From: CAZISM01 sp964541895
Lineage (GTDB): Bacteria; Zhuqueibacterota; Zhuqueibacteria; Residuimicrobiales; Residuimicrobiaceae
Direction: 5' to 3'
Assembly (NCBI GenBank): GCA_964541895.1
Contig: CAZISM010000005.1
Span: 1 to 64,000, forward strand
Length of the DNA stretch: 64,000 nt
A program made the position numbers and the translations under genes. Below are positions 54,610 through 63,058 of this stretch, piece after piece; positions within the stretch are counted from its first letter, which is position 1, and every line of letters starts with the position of its first letter. The notes under the pieces are model-generated. The model saw only the letters and a list, made by a program, of their open reading frames with translations. It was not told the DNA's origin and did no database searches.

Positions 54610-55845
54610 CTAGGCCAACTGGTGCACCACCAGGCCGCTTTTCAGTTTTGGTTCAAACCATGTGGACTTGGGCGGCATGATCAGGCCGGCGTCGGCCACG
54701 TGAATGAGTTGCTCCATGGTCGTCGGCGGCAGCGAAAACGCCACCTGAAATTTGCCTGAATCCACCAGACGGACCAGCTCGGCGTTGCCGCGAATGCCGC
54801 CGATAAAATCGATCCGTTTGTCCGTGCGCGGATCGCCGATCCCGAGAACGGGCTCGAGGATCAGGTTCATCAGAATGTTGACATCCAGGCTTGCCAGCGG
54901 ATCGCTCTCCGGAAAGGCGTCCGGCTTGGCGGTCAGGCGATACCAGCGGCCTGCCAGATACATGCCGAAACGGTGCGGGGACTCTTCGGTCCACTCTCCG
55001 GACAGGGGCTCGACAACAAAGCCTGTTTTGATTTTCTCCACAAAATCGGTGTGGCCGTTCAGATCCTTGACCACGCGGTTGTAGGGCAGGATGCGCAGCT
55101 GGTCATGCGGAAAAATGACAGACAGAAAATAGTTAAAAGGTTCTTCGCCGTTATAGCGCGGGTTTTGCCGGCGACGCAACAGACAGACGTTGCAGGCGGA
55201 TGCGGAGCGGTGATGGCCGTCCGCCACATAGGTGGCGTCGAGCTGCGCAAACAGCTCCTGGATGGTACGAATTCTGGCCGGGTCGGTTATCAGCCAAAGC
55301 TGGTTGCGGACCTGGTCCGGGGAAATAAAATCGACCTCTGCCGCTGTTTGAATCGTTTGCTGCAATATGGCGTCTAATTGTTGTTGCGAACGATAAAACA
55401 GGAACACCGGGCCGATTTGAGCGTTTTGTACATCGGTCAGACGTGTCCGGTCGGCCTCTTTGTCTGCGCGCGTCAGTTCGTGTTTTTTGATGCGTCCCTG
55501 CAGATAGTCGTCGACGCTGGAGAGACAAAGATAGCCGGTTTGAACATGGCCCTGCCAGGTCAGGCTGTAGACATAGATGGTTTCCTGCTGATCCGGAACC
55601 AGGATGCCTTCGCGGACAAAGCGCTGCAGGTTGTCACGGCCTTTTTCGTAAACCGCATCAGAGTAGAGGTCGGTTCCGGCCGGGAGATCGATTTCTGGTT
55701 TGTTGACGTGTAAAAATGAAACGGGGTTACCTTCTGCCATGGATCTGGCTTCGTCGGAGGAGATGACGTCGTAGGGAGGGGCCGCTACGCGCTTTGTCAT
55801 GTCTTTCGGCGGACGTAGTCCTTTCAGCGGCCTGATGGTAATCAT
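54610..55845 (-). CDS. DUF1015 protein (ParB/SerK-like DGHHR motif)
   Basis: A 411-residue DUF1015 protein. The ATG at 55845 is preferred because AGGA lies upstream; an ATG 15 bases earlier has none. Conserved parts are the opening ITIRPLKGLRPPKDMTKRVAAPPYDVIS and the DGHHR motif at residues 209-213 (YVADGHHRSASA), which is shared with ParB/Srx-like proteins including the archaeal serine kinase SerK. It leads the serA-serC operon, a recurrent neighbourhood for this family. A role in serine or phosphoserine metabolism is therefore plausible but unproven. Confidence 0.88.
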   Translation of the reverse strand: MITIRPLKGLRPPKDMTKRVAAPPYDVISSDEARSMAEGNPVSFLHVNKPEIDLPAGTDLYSDAVYEKGRDNLQRFVREGILVPDQQETIYVYSLTWQGHVQTGYLCLSSVDDYLQGRIKKHELTRADKEADRTRLTDVQNAQIGPVFLFYRSQQQLDAILQQTIQTAAEVDFISPDQVRNQLWLITDPARIRTIQELFAQLDATYVADGHHRSASACNVCLLRRRQNPRYNGEEPFNYFLSVIFPHDQLRILPYNRVVKDLNGHTDFVEKIKTGFVVEPLSGEWTEESPHRFGMYLAGRWYRLTAKPDAFPESDPLASLDVNILMNLILEPVLGIGDPRTDKRIDFIGGIRGNAELVRLVDSGKFQVAFSLPPTTMEQLIHVADAGLIMPPKSTWFEPKLKSGLVVHQLA

Positions 55846-55990
55846 ACTCGGTCCTGTCATTAATGTACGGGCGATTTCGTTTTTAAATTAAGATAAATTG
55901 CCTTGAATAGCAAGAGCAAAAAATTGCGAAAAACTGTTGCTTTTTTACGCACATTTCAGCAAATTTTGGTATTTTAAGGATCATAGCTCT

Positions 55991-57145
55991 ATGAAAAATC
56001 CCGGGTTTCTTCTGTTCTTTCTTATCGTTCTTTCGATGTATTCTGTGGTCAATGGCTATATCATTCGCCGGGGAGCGATCGCCCTTGCACCATGGGGCGG
56101 CTGGCGCACGCTGTTTGTTTTCAGCATGGTGTTGCTGGCCTCGAGTTATCCGTTAGGCCGTTTCCTCGAGCGCTCACCGTGGCCCTGGCTCGGCATGCCG
56201 TTGATTAAAATCGGCGCCCACTATCTGGCCTTTATGATTTTCATGCTGTTGATCCTGGCTGTGCTGGACGTGGTGCGGCTGGCCCATCTGGGCGTTGGCT
56301 TTTTGCCGACCGGTTGGCGTTCGTGGCGCGACCCTTTTGCCGGCCGTGTTTTTTTAGCCGTCATGAGTGCAGCCCTGCTGCTGATGGTGGCCGGCGCCAT
56401 CAATTCGCGCATGTTCCAGGTTCGCTCGCTGGCACTGACGCTGCCCAAAAAACAAAGTGTTCTGGATTCCATGCGGGTGGTGCTGGTGTCCGATGTGCAC
56501 CTCGGCAGCATGATTCCGCCGGACCGCTTTCGCGCCAAAGTGGCCATGATCAATCGCCAGCATCCGGACCTGGTGCTCATCGCCGGCGATTTGTTTGATG
56601 AAGATGTGGTGCGGTTGCGGGAAGAGGAGGTGGTGGACGCGCTGCGATCCATTCGCAGCCGTTATGGCACTTTTGCCGTGCTGGGCAACCACGATTATTA
56701 TGGCGGGGTGGACCATTCGGTGCGACTGATGGAAAAGGGCGGGTTGAAGCTTTTGCGCGACGAGGTGGTCGATGTGGCCGGGGCGCTGTACCTGGTCGGC
56801 CGCGACGACCGCGAAGCCGGCCGATTCGGACGCCTGCGTTTGCCGCTGACAACGATGCTGGACCATCGCCTGCCGCCGCGGCCGGTGATCCTGCTGGACC
56901 ATCAGCCCTTTCATCTGGAAGAGGCGGAGGCGGCGGGAGTGGATTTGCAGCTGTCCGGCCATACCCATCACGGGCAGATTTGGCCGTTCAATCTGATGAC
57001 CAGCGCTATTTATGATATCAGTTGGGGATATGGCCGGCGGGGACAGACCCAGTACTATGTCTCCTGCGGCGTCGGCACCTGGGGACCACCGGTACGAGTA
57101 GGCAACCGGCCGGAAATCGTTGTGATCGATGTGACCTTTAAATAG
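55991..57145 (+). CDS. Membrane-anchored metallophosphoesterase
   Basis: A 384-residue protein with about four N-terminal helices (FLLFFLIVLSMYSVVNGYII; AFMIFMLLILAVLDVVRL) and a C-terminal calcineurin-like phosphoesterase domain. Motifs in order: LVSDVHLG, AGDLFDE, LGNHDYYGG, and SGHTHHGQIWPF. The layout is that of YkuE/YaeI-type enzymes, some of which act on lipid-linked substrates such as UDP-diacylglucosamine. The ATG at 55991 is preceded by AAGGA. Substrate unknown. Confidence 0.93.
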   Translation: MKNPGFLLFFLIVLSMYSVVNGYIIRRGAIALAPWGGWRTLFVFSMVLLASSYPLGRFLERSPWPWLGMPLIKIGAHYLAFMIFMLLILAVLDVVRLAHLGVGFLPTGWRSWRDPFAGRVFLAVMSAALLLMVAGAINSRMFQVRSLALTLPKKQSVLDSMRVVLVSDVHLGSMIPPDRFRAKVAMINRQHPDLVLIAGDLFDEDVVRLREEEVVDALRSIRSRYGTFAVLGNHDYYGGVDHSVRLMEKGGLKLLRDEVVDVAGALYLVGRDDREAGRFGRLRLPLTTMLDHRLPPRPVILLDHQPFHLEEAEAAGVDLQLSGHTHHGQIWPFNLMTSAIYDISWGYGRRGQTQYYVSCGVGTWGPPVRVGNRPEIVVIDVTFK

Positions 57146-57185
57146 ATGCAGGTGAGCCGTTGTTATTACTGTTGGGGAGGATGTG

Positions 57186-57347
57186 ATGGAAAAAAAGGAA
57201 TGCCCCAGATGTGGTGCCAAAACCAAACGCATTCCCAGGATGAGCTGGATGCACTGGCTGCCGCAATCCAAGCTCTACGAGTGCACCCGCTGCGGGACTC
57301 GCTTTCTTGTGGTGATGGGTTTTACGATTTTCACCTGGCAATTTTAA
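57186..57347 (+). CDS. Small zinc-ribbon protein
   Basis: A 53-residue protein with two CxxC knuckles: C6-P-R-C9 in KKECPRCGAK and C33-T-R-C36 in YECTRCGTRF, the arrangement of a zinc ribbon. The C-terminus is hydrophobic (FLVVMGFTIFTWQF). GGAGG sits seven bases before the ATG, and the gene lies in the gap between the metallophosphoesterase and htpG, on their strand. Similar ribbons occur in RNA- or DNA-binding and metal-storage proteins; the role here is unknown. Confidence 0.78.
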   Translation: MEKKECPRCGAKTKRIPRMSWMHWLPQSKLYECTRCGTRFLVVMGFTIFTWQF

Positions 57348-57371
57348 GAAAAAAGGAGGAACAGGTAGTCT

Positions 57372-59276
57372 ATGAATGACCAGTCCGCACAAACGTTCGA
57401 ATTCAAGGCTGAAATCCAACAGCTGTTGCACATTCTCACACACTCGCTGTACAGCCATCGTGAGATTTTTATCCGCGAACTGATTTCCAACGCCGCGGAT
57501 GCGCTGGACAAGGCTCGGTTCAAGAGCATCAAAGGCGAATCTATGGCCGACCCGAATCTCGAATTCAGCATCCGCATCGATGTGGATGAAAAGGAAAAAA
57601 CGTTTGTTCTGCGCGATACCGGCATCGGCATGAGCAAAAGTGAACTGATCGAGAACATCGGTACCATCGCCCACTCCGGCACCAGCGAATTTCTCCGCCA
57701 GATGGCGGTCCAGAACGAATCGGGCGTCAATCTGATCGGCCGTTTCGGGGTGGGATTTTATTCGGTGTTCATGGCGGCCGACAAGGTGGAATTGACCTCC
57801 AGGTCGGCGAACGCGGATGAACCACCGCATCGCTGGATCAGCGACGGCAAAGGTCAGTTCGAGATTGAAGAAGCGGCGGAGGCGAGCCGCGGCACCCTCA
57901 TCAAAGTGTTTCTCAGAGAAGAGGCCGAAGAATTTTGCCAGAAATTCCGCGTCGAGTCGATTATCAAGAAATACTCCAACTTTGTGCCGTTCCCCATTTA
58001 CCTGAACGGCGAGCAGATCAACACGATCTCGGCGGTCTGGCGCGAGCCCAAGGCACAGGTGAAGGAGGAACAGTATAACGAGTTTTTCAAGTTCATCGCC
58101 GATGAAACCGAGGAACCGCTGAGCCGTTTCCATTTCAGCGCCGATGCGCCCATCCAGTTCCACGCCCTGTTCTTCGTACCCAGGAGCAGCCGTGAGTCGA
58201 TGGGATTCGGTCACGACGAGGAGGGGATTCAGCTGTTCGTTCGCCGTGTGCTGGTGGACCATCACAGCAAAGACATTCTGCCCGATTACCTGCGCTTCTG
58301 TCGCGGTGTGCTCGACAGCGACGATCTGCCGCTCAACATCTCCCGGGAGACCCTGCAGGAAAATCAGTTGCTCATAAAGATCAAAAGCACCGTGGTCAGC
58401 AAGTTCCTGGGCCACCTGCAGGATCTGGCGCAGAACGACGGCGAAAAGTACCTCGAGGTGTGGCGTCAGCACGGCCGGGTTCTCAAGGAAGGGTATAACG
58501 ATTTCACCAACCGGGAAAAGATCTCCGAGCTGCTGCGTTTCAACTCGTCCCGCTGCGAGAACGAGAAAGAGCTGATCTCGCTGCAGACCTACCTCAGCCG
58601 CATGCCCGAACAGCAGGAGGAGATTTATTACATCTCCGGAAGCGGCCGCGATACCGTCAGCCGCAATCCGATTCTGGAGATTTTCAGAGCCAAGAACATC
58701 GAAGTGCTTTATTGCTACGAGCCGATCGATGAGTTTGTGCTGCCGGGATTGATGGAGTACAAGGGTAAAAAGATAAAGTCGGCGGATCAGGCGGATCTCA
58801 AAGCGTTGAGCAAGGTGGCCGATGTTGCCAGCGAAGAGGCCAAAGTCTCCTACGATAAAAAAGAGTTGGACAAGCTGGCTCGACGCATCAAGGACATTTT
58901 GGCGGACAAGGTGGAAGAGGTGCGGATTTCCGAGCGCCTGGTGGACAGCCCGGCCGTGCTGGTGGGCACGGATGCGATGATGTCCCATCAGATGCAAAAG
59001 ATCATGATGCATCTGCAGCAGAAAGTCGATCTGCCCAAACGGAACATGGAGATCAATCCCCGCCATCCGCTGATCCAGAGCATGCTGCACATGTACAGCA
59101 AAGATGCCCACGATCCGTTTCTGGTGCGCATCAGCCAGCGGTTGTTCGATAGTGTGCAATGGCTGGACGGCTATGTCGGCGATCCGCAGGCTACCGCCAC
59201 CGGCCTGCAGGAGCTGCTGCTGGATGTTTCCAATATGTATTTAAAGAATGCGGCCGAAGACAAAGCAAAAGAATAG
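57372..59276 (+). CDS. htpG: HtpG (bacterial Hsp90 chaperone)
   Basis: A 634-residue Hsp90-family chaperone of standard length. N-terminal GHKL ATPase motifs are HSLYSHREIFIRELISNAADALDKAR, DTGIGMSK and FGVGFYSVFMAADKV; the middle domain has PLNISRETLQ; the C-terminal dimerisation part ends without the eukaryotic MEEVD. AAGGAGG is in the leader, about 14 bases before the ATG. It helps fold client proteins under heat or other stress. No heat-shock promoter match was identified. Confidence 0.97.
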   Translation: MNDQSAQTFEFKAEIQQLLHILTHSLYSHREIFIRELISNAADALDKARFKSIKGESMADPNLEFSIRIDVDEKEKTFVLRDTGIGMSKSELIENIGTIAHSGTSEFLRQMAVQNESGVNLIGRFGVGFYSVFMAADKVELTSRSANADEPPHRWISDGKGQFEIEEAAEASRGTLIKVFLREEAEEFCQKFRVESIIKKYSNFVPFPIYLNGEQINTISAVWREPKAQVKEEQYNEFFKFIADETEEPLSRFHFSADAPIQFHALFFVPRSSRESMGFGHDEEGIQLFVRRVLVDHHSKDILPDYLRFCRGVLDSDDLPLNISRETLQENQLLIKIKSTVVSKFLGHLQDLAQNDGEKYLEVWRQHGRVLKEGYNDFTNREKISELLRFNSSRCENEKELISLQTYLSRMPEQQEEIYYISGSGRDTVSRNPILEIFRAKNIEVLYCYEPIDEFVLPGLMEYKGKKIKSADQADLKALSKVADVASEEAKVSYDKKELDKLARRIKDILADKVEEVRISERLVDSPAVLVGTDAMMSHQMQKIMMHLQQKVDLPKRNMEINPRHPLIQSMLHMYSKDAHDPFLVRISQRLFDSVQWLDGYVGDPQATATGLQELLLDVSNMYLKNAAEDKAKE

Positions 59277-59299
59277 GGTGCAATCCTGAATTCACGCCG

Positions 59300-59425
59300 T
59301 TTGCAGCACGGCGAAACAGCTCGAAAAGATCTGGAGGCTGCTCTCCAAGATTGCTTCGCTGCATTGGAGAGCACAGTCGTTCACGATAGTCGTGCCTTCG
59401 CTCGCAATGACAGGGAGAGCGCTCA
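59300..59425. repeat. Palindromic dispersed-repeat-like element
   Basis: Between convergent htpG and the symporter gene lie AGATTGCTTCGCTGC and GCCTTCGCTCGCAATGACAG, the ends of a repeat family of the TCATTGCGAG...GAAGCAATCT type that is widespread in unrelated bacterial genomes. Here the ends are separated by about 30 bases. A perfect 9-bp hairpin (GCTCTCCAA/TTGGAGAGC, 59340-59372) and a 6-bp hairpin (CGCCGT/ACGGCG, near 59296-59313) lie in or next to it. Confidence 0.55.
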
Positions 59426-59520
59426 GGTCGAGAGTTATTCCATACACATAGCGGAATCAGCTCCTCGGCCTCTGCGCACTCGTATTTTTAGGAATTGATC
59501 AGGCGAAACGCTTGAACACA

Positions 59521-61626
59521 TCAGGCCCCGATACTCATGATGACATAATACATCATGATGATGATGGCCACCAGAACCCAGCACACCACAAATCCCCAGA
59601 TATCCCAACGATCCGGTTTCCAGAACTCCCAATCGCTGTCGGGAAACAGTTTTTTGCGTCGAACCAATTCCGGATTTTGAATGGCTTCCTGGACGCGGCG
59701 ATTGTCCTCGGCCTGATCCGCCACCGTTGGTGTGTGGATGGCGGCATAGAATTCGTTCAGAACCTGTTCTGAATTTTTTTTGGTCAGCAGGCTGACGACA
59801 AACAATATCATAAAAGGCAGGATGATATCGAAGAGAAAGGATAGCGTGGCCAGCTGGGCTTTGGAATAGTTCTGCAGCGGCAAACCCAGCAGTGACAGAT
59901 AATACAGCTGGTTGCGAAACGCCCCCTTGCCGACCAGGCGGGAGTTTGGATCGTCCGGATTCTCCCGCACCAGTTCGTCGAAAAAGATCGCAGCCGGCGG
60001 CTGCACCTTTCGTTTTTCAATCATCTCGCCGATCCGTACCGCGCGGCCGGCCTGAACATCTTCCTCCAGCGCTTTCGTGCGGATAGGGATTATCCGTTCG
60101 TGGGTCTGCACGGTGAGGCGCGGGCTGGTGCGCACCGACTTGATAGTGGGCGCGATATTGGGAATCAGCACCGTGATCATGATGGAAACGATCATCTGCA
60201 CAATCACCGCCCGGGTGGTGAGTCGACGCCAGAAATAGACCAGCCAGAGCGCCGGGCCGATGATGGTGCCGATGGAGAGGATATACTTGAACATGACAAA
60301 GATGTCGTTGACCTGCAGTGCAAAATAAATCGAGGCCAGCAGAATGATGATGATGACGGTGCGGCCGGCGCGGATCTGCGACGGCTGTGACGTCTGCGGT
60401 CGCAGCGGCAATAAAATATTGTTGGTAAACGCAGCGCCCCATTCCAGACTTTGTGCCGATATGGTCGACATGTTGGCGGCCATGATAGAAGCGATCATGA
60501 GCCCGATGGCGCCGGCGCCCAGCAGATCCCGCGTCAGATGGCCCCAGATCATGGTAGGATCGTCCACCAGGCCCTGGTAAAGCCCCACGGCCACCAGCCC
60601 GGTCAGGGCCCAGCCGATCATCATCAGCCGTTTGGCAAAGGAGCCGAACATCAATCCCATGCGGGCCGACATGTCGTCCTTGGGTGCTCCGCCGATGACA
60701 AAACTGCGCGGCGGCAATCCGATGAGATTGATAAAGGCCATAGTGACGACGAAATACCAGGTGTATTCGCTGGTCGCGGCCGAGCCGAACAGTTCAAACA
60801 TGTAATCGGGAACCCTGGCGTGCAAGCCGCCAAAGCCGCCGAGCCGCGCCAGTCCCACCGGAATAAGAATAAAGCTGAGCACGATAATGAGTAGCCCCTG
60901 AACCACATCGTTGATAGCGGCGGCGAACATGCCGCCCAAGACAGTATAGCCGCCAACGGTCAAGGCATAGATGAACAGAAACGCTGTCAGATTCAGATAC
61001 GAGATATAGGCGTGCAGTTCACCTCGTTTTTGCTTCTCCAGCAGTACAGTCTGTTCGGCTTTTTCCGTCGGCTGCAGAGGCCGGAGGCTTTGGGTTTTGT
61101 TCAGCTCCTGCAGCCGATTGAAATCGACGATGGACTGTTTCTCCACGGCGGTACATTCCGCATCCGGCTTGACCATGAGCGCCTGCATGGTTTTGCCGGT
61201 GAGGAGAAATCCCATGGAGCCGCCATAGATCGCCATCATCAGAATATAGAGAGCGAACAGCCCGGCGAGGAAGCGGCTTTCAAACCGGTGCAGATAGATA
61301 TCGCCCGGCCCGAGATAGCGGGCCCGTTTCTGCAAAATGGCCGAGAACCAGTAAAAGGGGGTGATGAACAAAGTCAGATTCTGAAACCAGAGGCCGGATA
61401 AGCCCTGGCGATAGATTTCGCGGGTGACGCCGGTGGCCTGATCAGCGCTGGTGATGTTGCCGAAATTCATAAAGGTGGTGAGGAATTTGCCGAACGAGCG
61501 CCCGCCCTGATAAAAATCCCTGGTGTTCTGAATTCGTTTTTGCGTCCATTTGCCGATCCATACCATGAGTATGAAGTAGAGGATAATGACCAGCCAATCG
61601 AACAGGTGCAAGCCGATAATATGCAT
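59521..61626 (-). CDS. Large sodium:solute symporter (SSS family)
   Basis: A 701-residue SSS-family transporter. The ATG at 61626 is taken because GGAG is ten bases upstream and the product opens with the membrane region (HLFDWLVIILYFILMVWIGKWTQKR). The family core has FGNITSADQATGVTREIYRQG and YTVLGGMFAAAINDVVQG. An unusual C-terminal extension of about 200 residues has a soluble stretch (HERIIPIRTKALEEDVQ) and then two more helices. It is 13 bases after the PAS gene. Cargo unknown. Confidence 0.9.
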   Translation of the reverse strand: MHIIGLHLFDWLVIILYFILMVWIGKWTQKRIQNTRDFYQGGRSFGKFLTTFMNFGNITSADQATGVTREIYRQGLSGLWFQNLTLFITPFYWFSAILQKRARYLGPGDIYLHRFESRFLAGLFALYILMMAIYGGSMGFLLTGKTMQALMVKPDAECTAVEKQSIVDFNRLQELNKTQSLRPLQPTEKAEQTVLLEKQKRGELHAYISYLNLTAFLFIYALTVGGYTVLGGMFAAAINDVVQGLLIIVLSFILIPVGLARLGGFGGLHARVPDYMFELFGSAATSEYTWYFVVTMAFINLIGLPPRSFVIGGAPKDDMSARMGLMFGSFAKRLMMIGWALTGLVAVGLYQGLVDDPTMIWGHLTRDLLGAGAIGLMIASIMAANMSTISAQSLEWGAAFTNNILLPLRPQTSQPSQIRAGRTVIIIILLASIYFALQVNDIFVMFKYILSIGTIIGPALWLVYFWRRLTTRAVIVQMIVSIMITVLIPNIAPTIKSVRTSPRLTVQTHERIIPIRTKALEEDVQAGRAVRIGEMIEKRKVQPPAAIFFDELVRENPDDPNSRLVGKGAFRNQLYYLSLLGLPLQNYSKAQLATLSFLFDIILPFMILFVVSLLTKKNSEQVLNEFYAAIHTPTVADQAEDNRRVQEAIQNPELVRRKKLFPDSDWEFWKPDRWDIWGFVVCWVLVAIIIMMYYVIMSIGA

Positions 61627-61639
61627 GGGATCCGGACTC

Positions 61640-61984
61640 CTATCGCCGAACAAAGTGAGGTAAGCGGGCGGGTACTTCCACTGACCATTCTACCAGCCCC
61701 TGATAGACGCCGCTCAGGTACCAGGGGGTCTGGTGGATGAATGTATGGACCCCATGTTTTTCTATGGTGTAACTGTTGCTGCCGGCCTGGGCCAGCAGTT
61801 CGGCCAGTTTGCTGCGAGCCGGCTCCGGATGGCAGTCCAAAAGATTGCGGCCTACCAGCGCCTCGCCGCCGTCATCGGCAAAGGCCGCACGGCTGCGATC
61901 GTTCATGTAGAGAATGATCCCTGTCCGATCACAGACGGTGATGGCGCCGGGAAATTCCTCAACCCATTCCGGAAGTTGCATCAT
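61640..61984 (-). CDS. Single PAS-domain protein
   Basis: A 114-residue soluble protein that is essentially one PAS domain (FPGAITVCDRTGIILYMNDRSRAAF). GGAAAGG precedes the ATG at 61984, which overlaps the rsgA stop (ATGA). There is no output domain, so it may act by binding a partner. It lies between rsgA and the large SSS symporter in one transcript; sensing of a small molecule linked to the transporter is possible. The ligand is unknown. Confidence 0.8.
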   Translation of the reverse strand: MMQLPEWVEEFPGAITVCDRTGIILYMNDRSRAAFADDGGEALVGRNLLDCHPEPARSKLAELLAQAGSNSYTIEKHGVHTFIHQTPWYLSGVYQGLVEWSVEVPARLPHFVRR

Positions 61985-63051
61985 TTGCCTTTCCTGGTGA
62001 TCTGGTAATAGTTCTTGATGGTTCTGCTCAATATTTTTTCGTTTCGTTTCTTTTTCATCTGGATCAGGGTCGGGTCCTGGGCCTGTTGCCGCCGTTCGCC
62101 GTCCAGCTTGAGAAACGCCTGATAGCGCTCGCGGGTCACCTCGCCCCGTTCCACGGCTGCGCGCACGCCGCATTCGGGTTCCTGGCCGTGGGTGCAATCG
62201 CGAAAGCGGCAGCTTTTGGCCCATTCTTCAATGTCTTCAAAGGTTTCATCCAGACCGGCCTCCATATCCAGCAGGCCCAGTTCACGCATACCCGGGGTGT
62301 CGATCACCAGGCCGCCATGGGGCAGGCTGAACAGCTGTCGCTGCGTGGTGGTGTGCCGGCCTTTGGCATCTTTGGCGCGAACGGACTGGGTGCTCTGCCT
62401 GGCCTCGCCGAGCAGGCCATTGATGAGGGTGGATTTGCCGACCCCGGAGGGACCGAGAAAACAGACGGTCTGACCGCGTGGCACGAACTGCTCCAGTGCG
62501 GCAATGTCCGCCGGCTCGTTGCTGTTGCAGATGAACACGGCTACCTGATGGGCGATTCGGGCCACCTCATCGTGCAGCTGTGCAAATTGTTCCGGCGAGA
62601 GCAGATCTTTTTTGGTCAGCAGCAGCATGGGAGTGGCGCCGGCGCTTTTCGCCAGCACCATATAGCGCTCGATGCTGTTGCTGTTCAGCGGCCGGTCCAG
62701 CCCCTGCACGATACACGCCATATCCACGTTGGCGGCAATGACCTGAACTGCAAAGCGTTTGCCGGCGGTCTTGCGATAGAGCACGCCGCGGCGCGGCAAT
62801 ATCTCGTCCAGAACCGCGGTGTCGTTGTCGATGCGGCGAACCAGGAGCCAATCTCCCACCGCCGGCAGATCGCGATCATCGGCGGCGTTGTAATAAAATT
62901 TGCCCGGCACCTCGAGGGTAGCCGGACCCTGATCCGTATATATTCGATAATTGTGAATGTTGGCGGCGATCACCCGCGCCAGCTCCACGCCTGCGCGCGT
63001 CTGGAGCAGGGCTCGCAGCTCGGCCGTTACGCCGTAAGCAGTCAGTGCCAA
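61981..63051 (-). CDS. rsgA: Ribosome small-subunit GTPase RsgA
   Basis: A 356-residue circularly permuted GTPase that helps late 30S maturation. An N-terminal OB domain precedes the G4 TKKDLL, G1 GPSGVGKSTLINGLL (about residue 198) and G3 DTPGMREL. A C-terminal zinc knuckle follows with C..C..H..C in CRFRDCTHGQEPECGVRAAV. The start at 63051 is a TTG preceded by GAGG. It lies seven bases after the unknown partial gene and overlaps the PAS gene. Confidence 0.94.
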   Translation of the reverse strand: MALTAYGVTAELRALLQTRAGVELARVIAANIHNYRIYTDQGPATLEVPGKFYYNAADDRDLPAVGDWLLVRRIDNDTAVLDEILPRRGVLYRKTAGKRFAVQVIAANVDMACIVQGLDRPLNSNSIERYMVLAKSAGATPMLLLTKKDLLSPEQFAQLHDEVARIAHQVAVFICNSNEPADIAALEQFVPRGQTVCFLGPSGVGKSTLINGLLGEARQSTQSVRAKDAKGRHTTTQRQLFSLPHGGLVIDTPGMRELGLLDMEAGLDETFEDIEEWAKSCRFRDCTHGQEPECGVRAAVERGEVTRERYQAFLKLDGERRQQAQDPTLIQMKKKRNEKILSRTIKNYYQITRKGK

Positions 63052-63058
63052 GAGGACC

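Noticed and set aside
57138..59159. Very long open frame (673 codons) on the minus strand opposite htpG
   Set aside because: It is fully antisense to an intact HtpG, its product is His/Leu/Gln-rich without any family feature, and such frames arise from the GC-biased third positions of the real gene.
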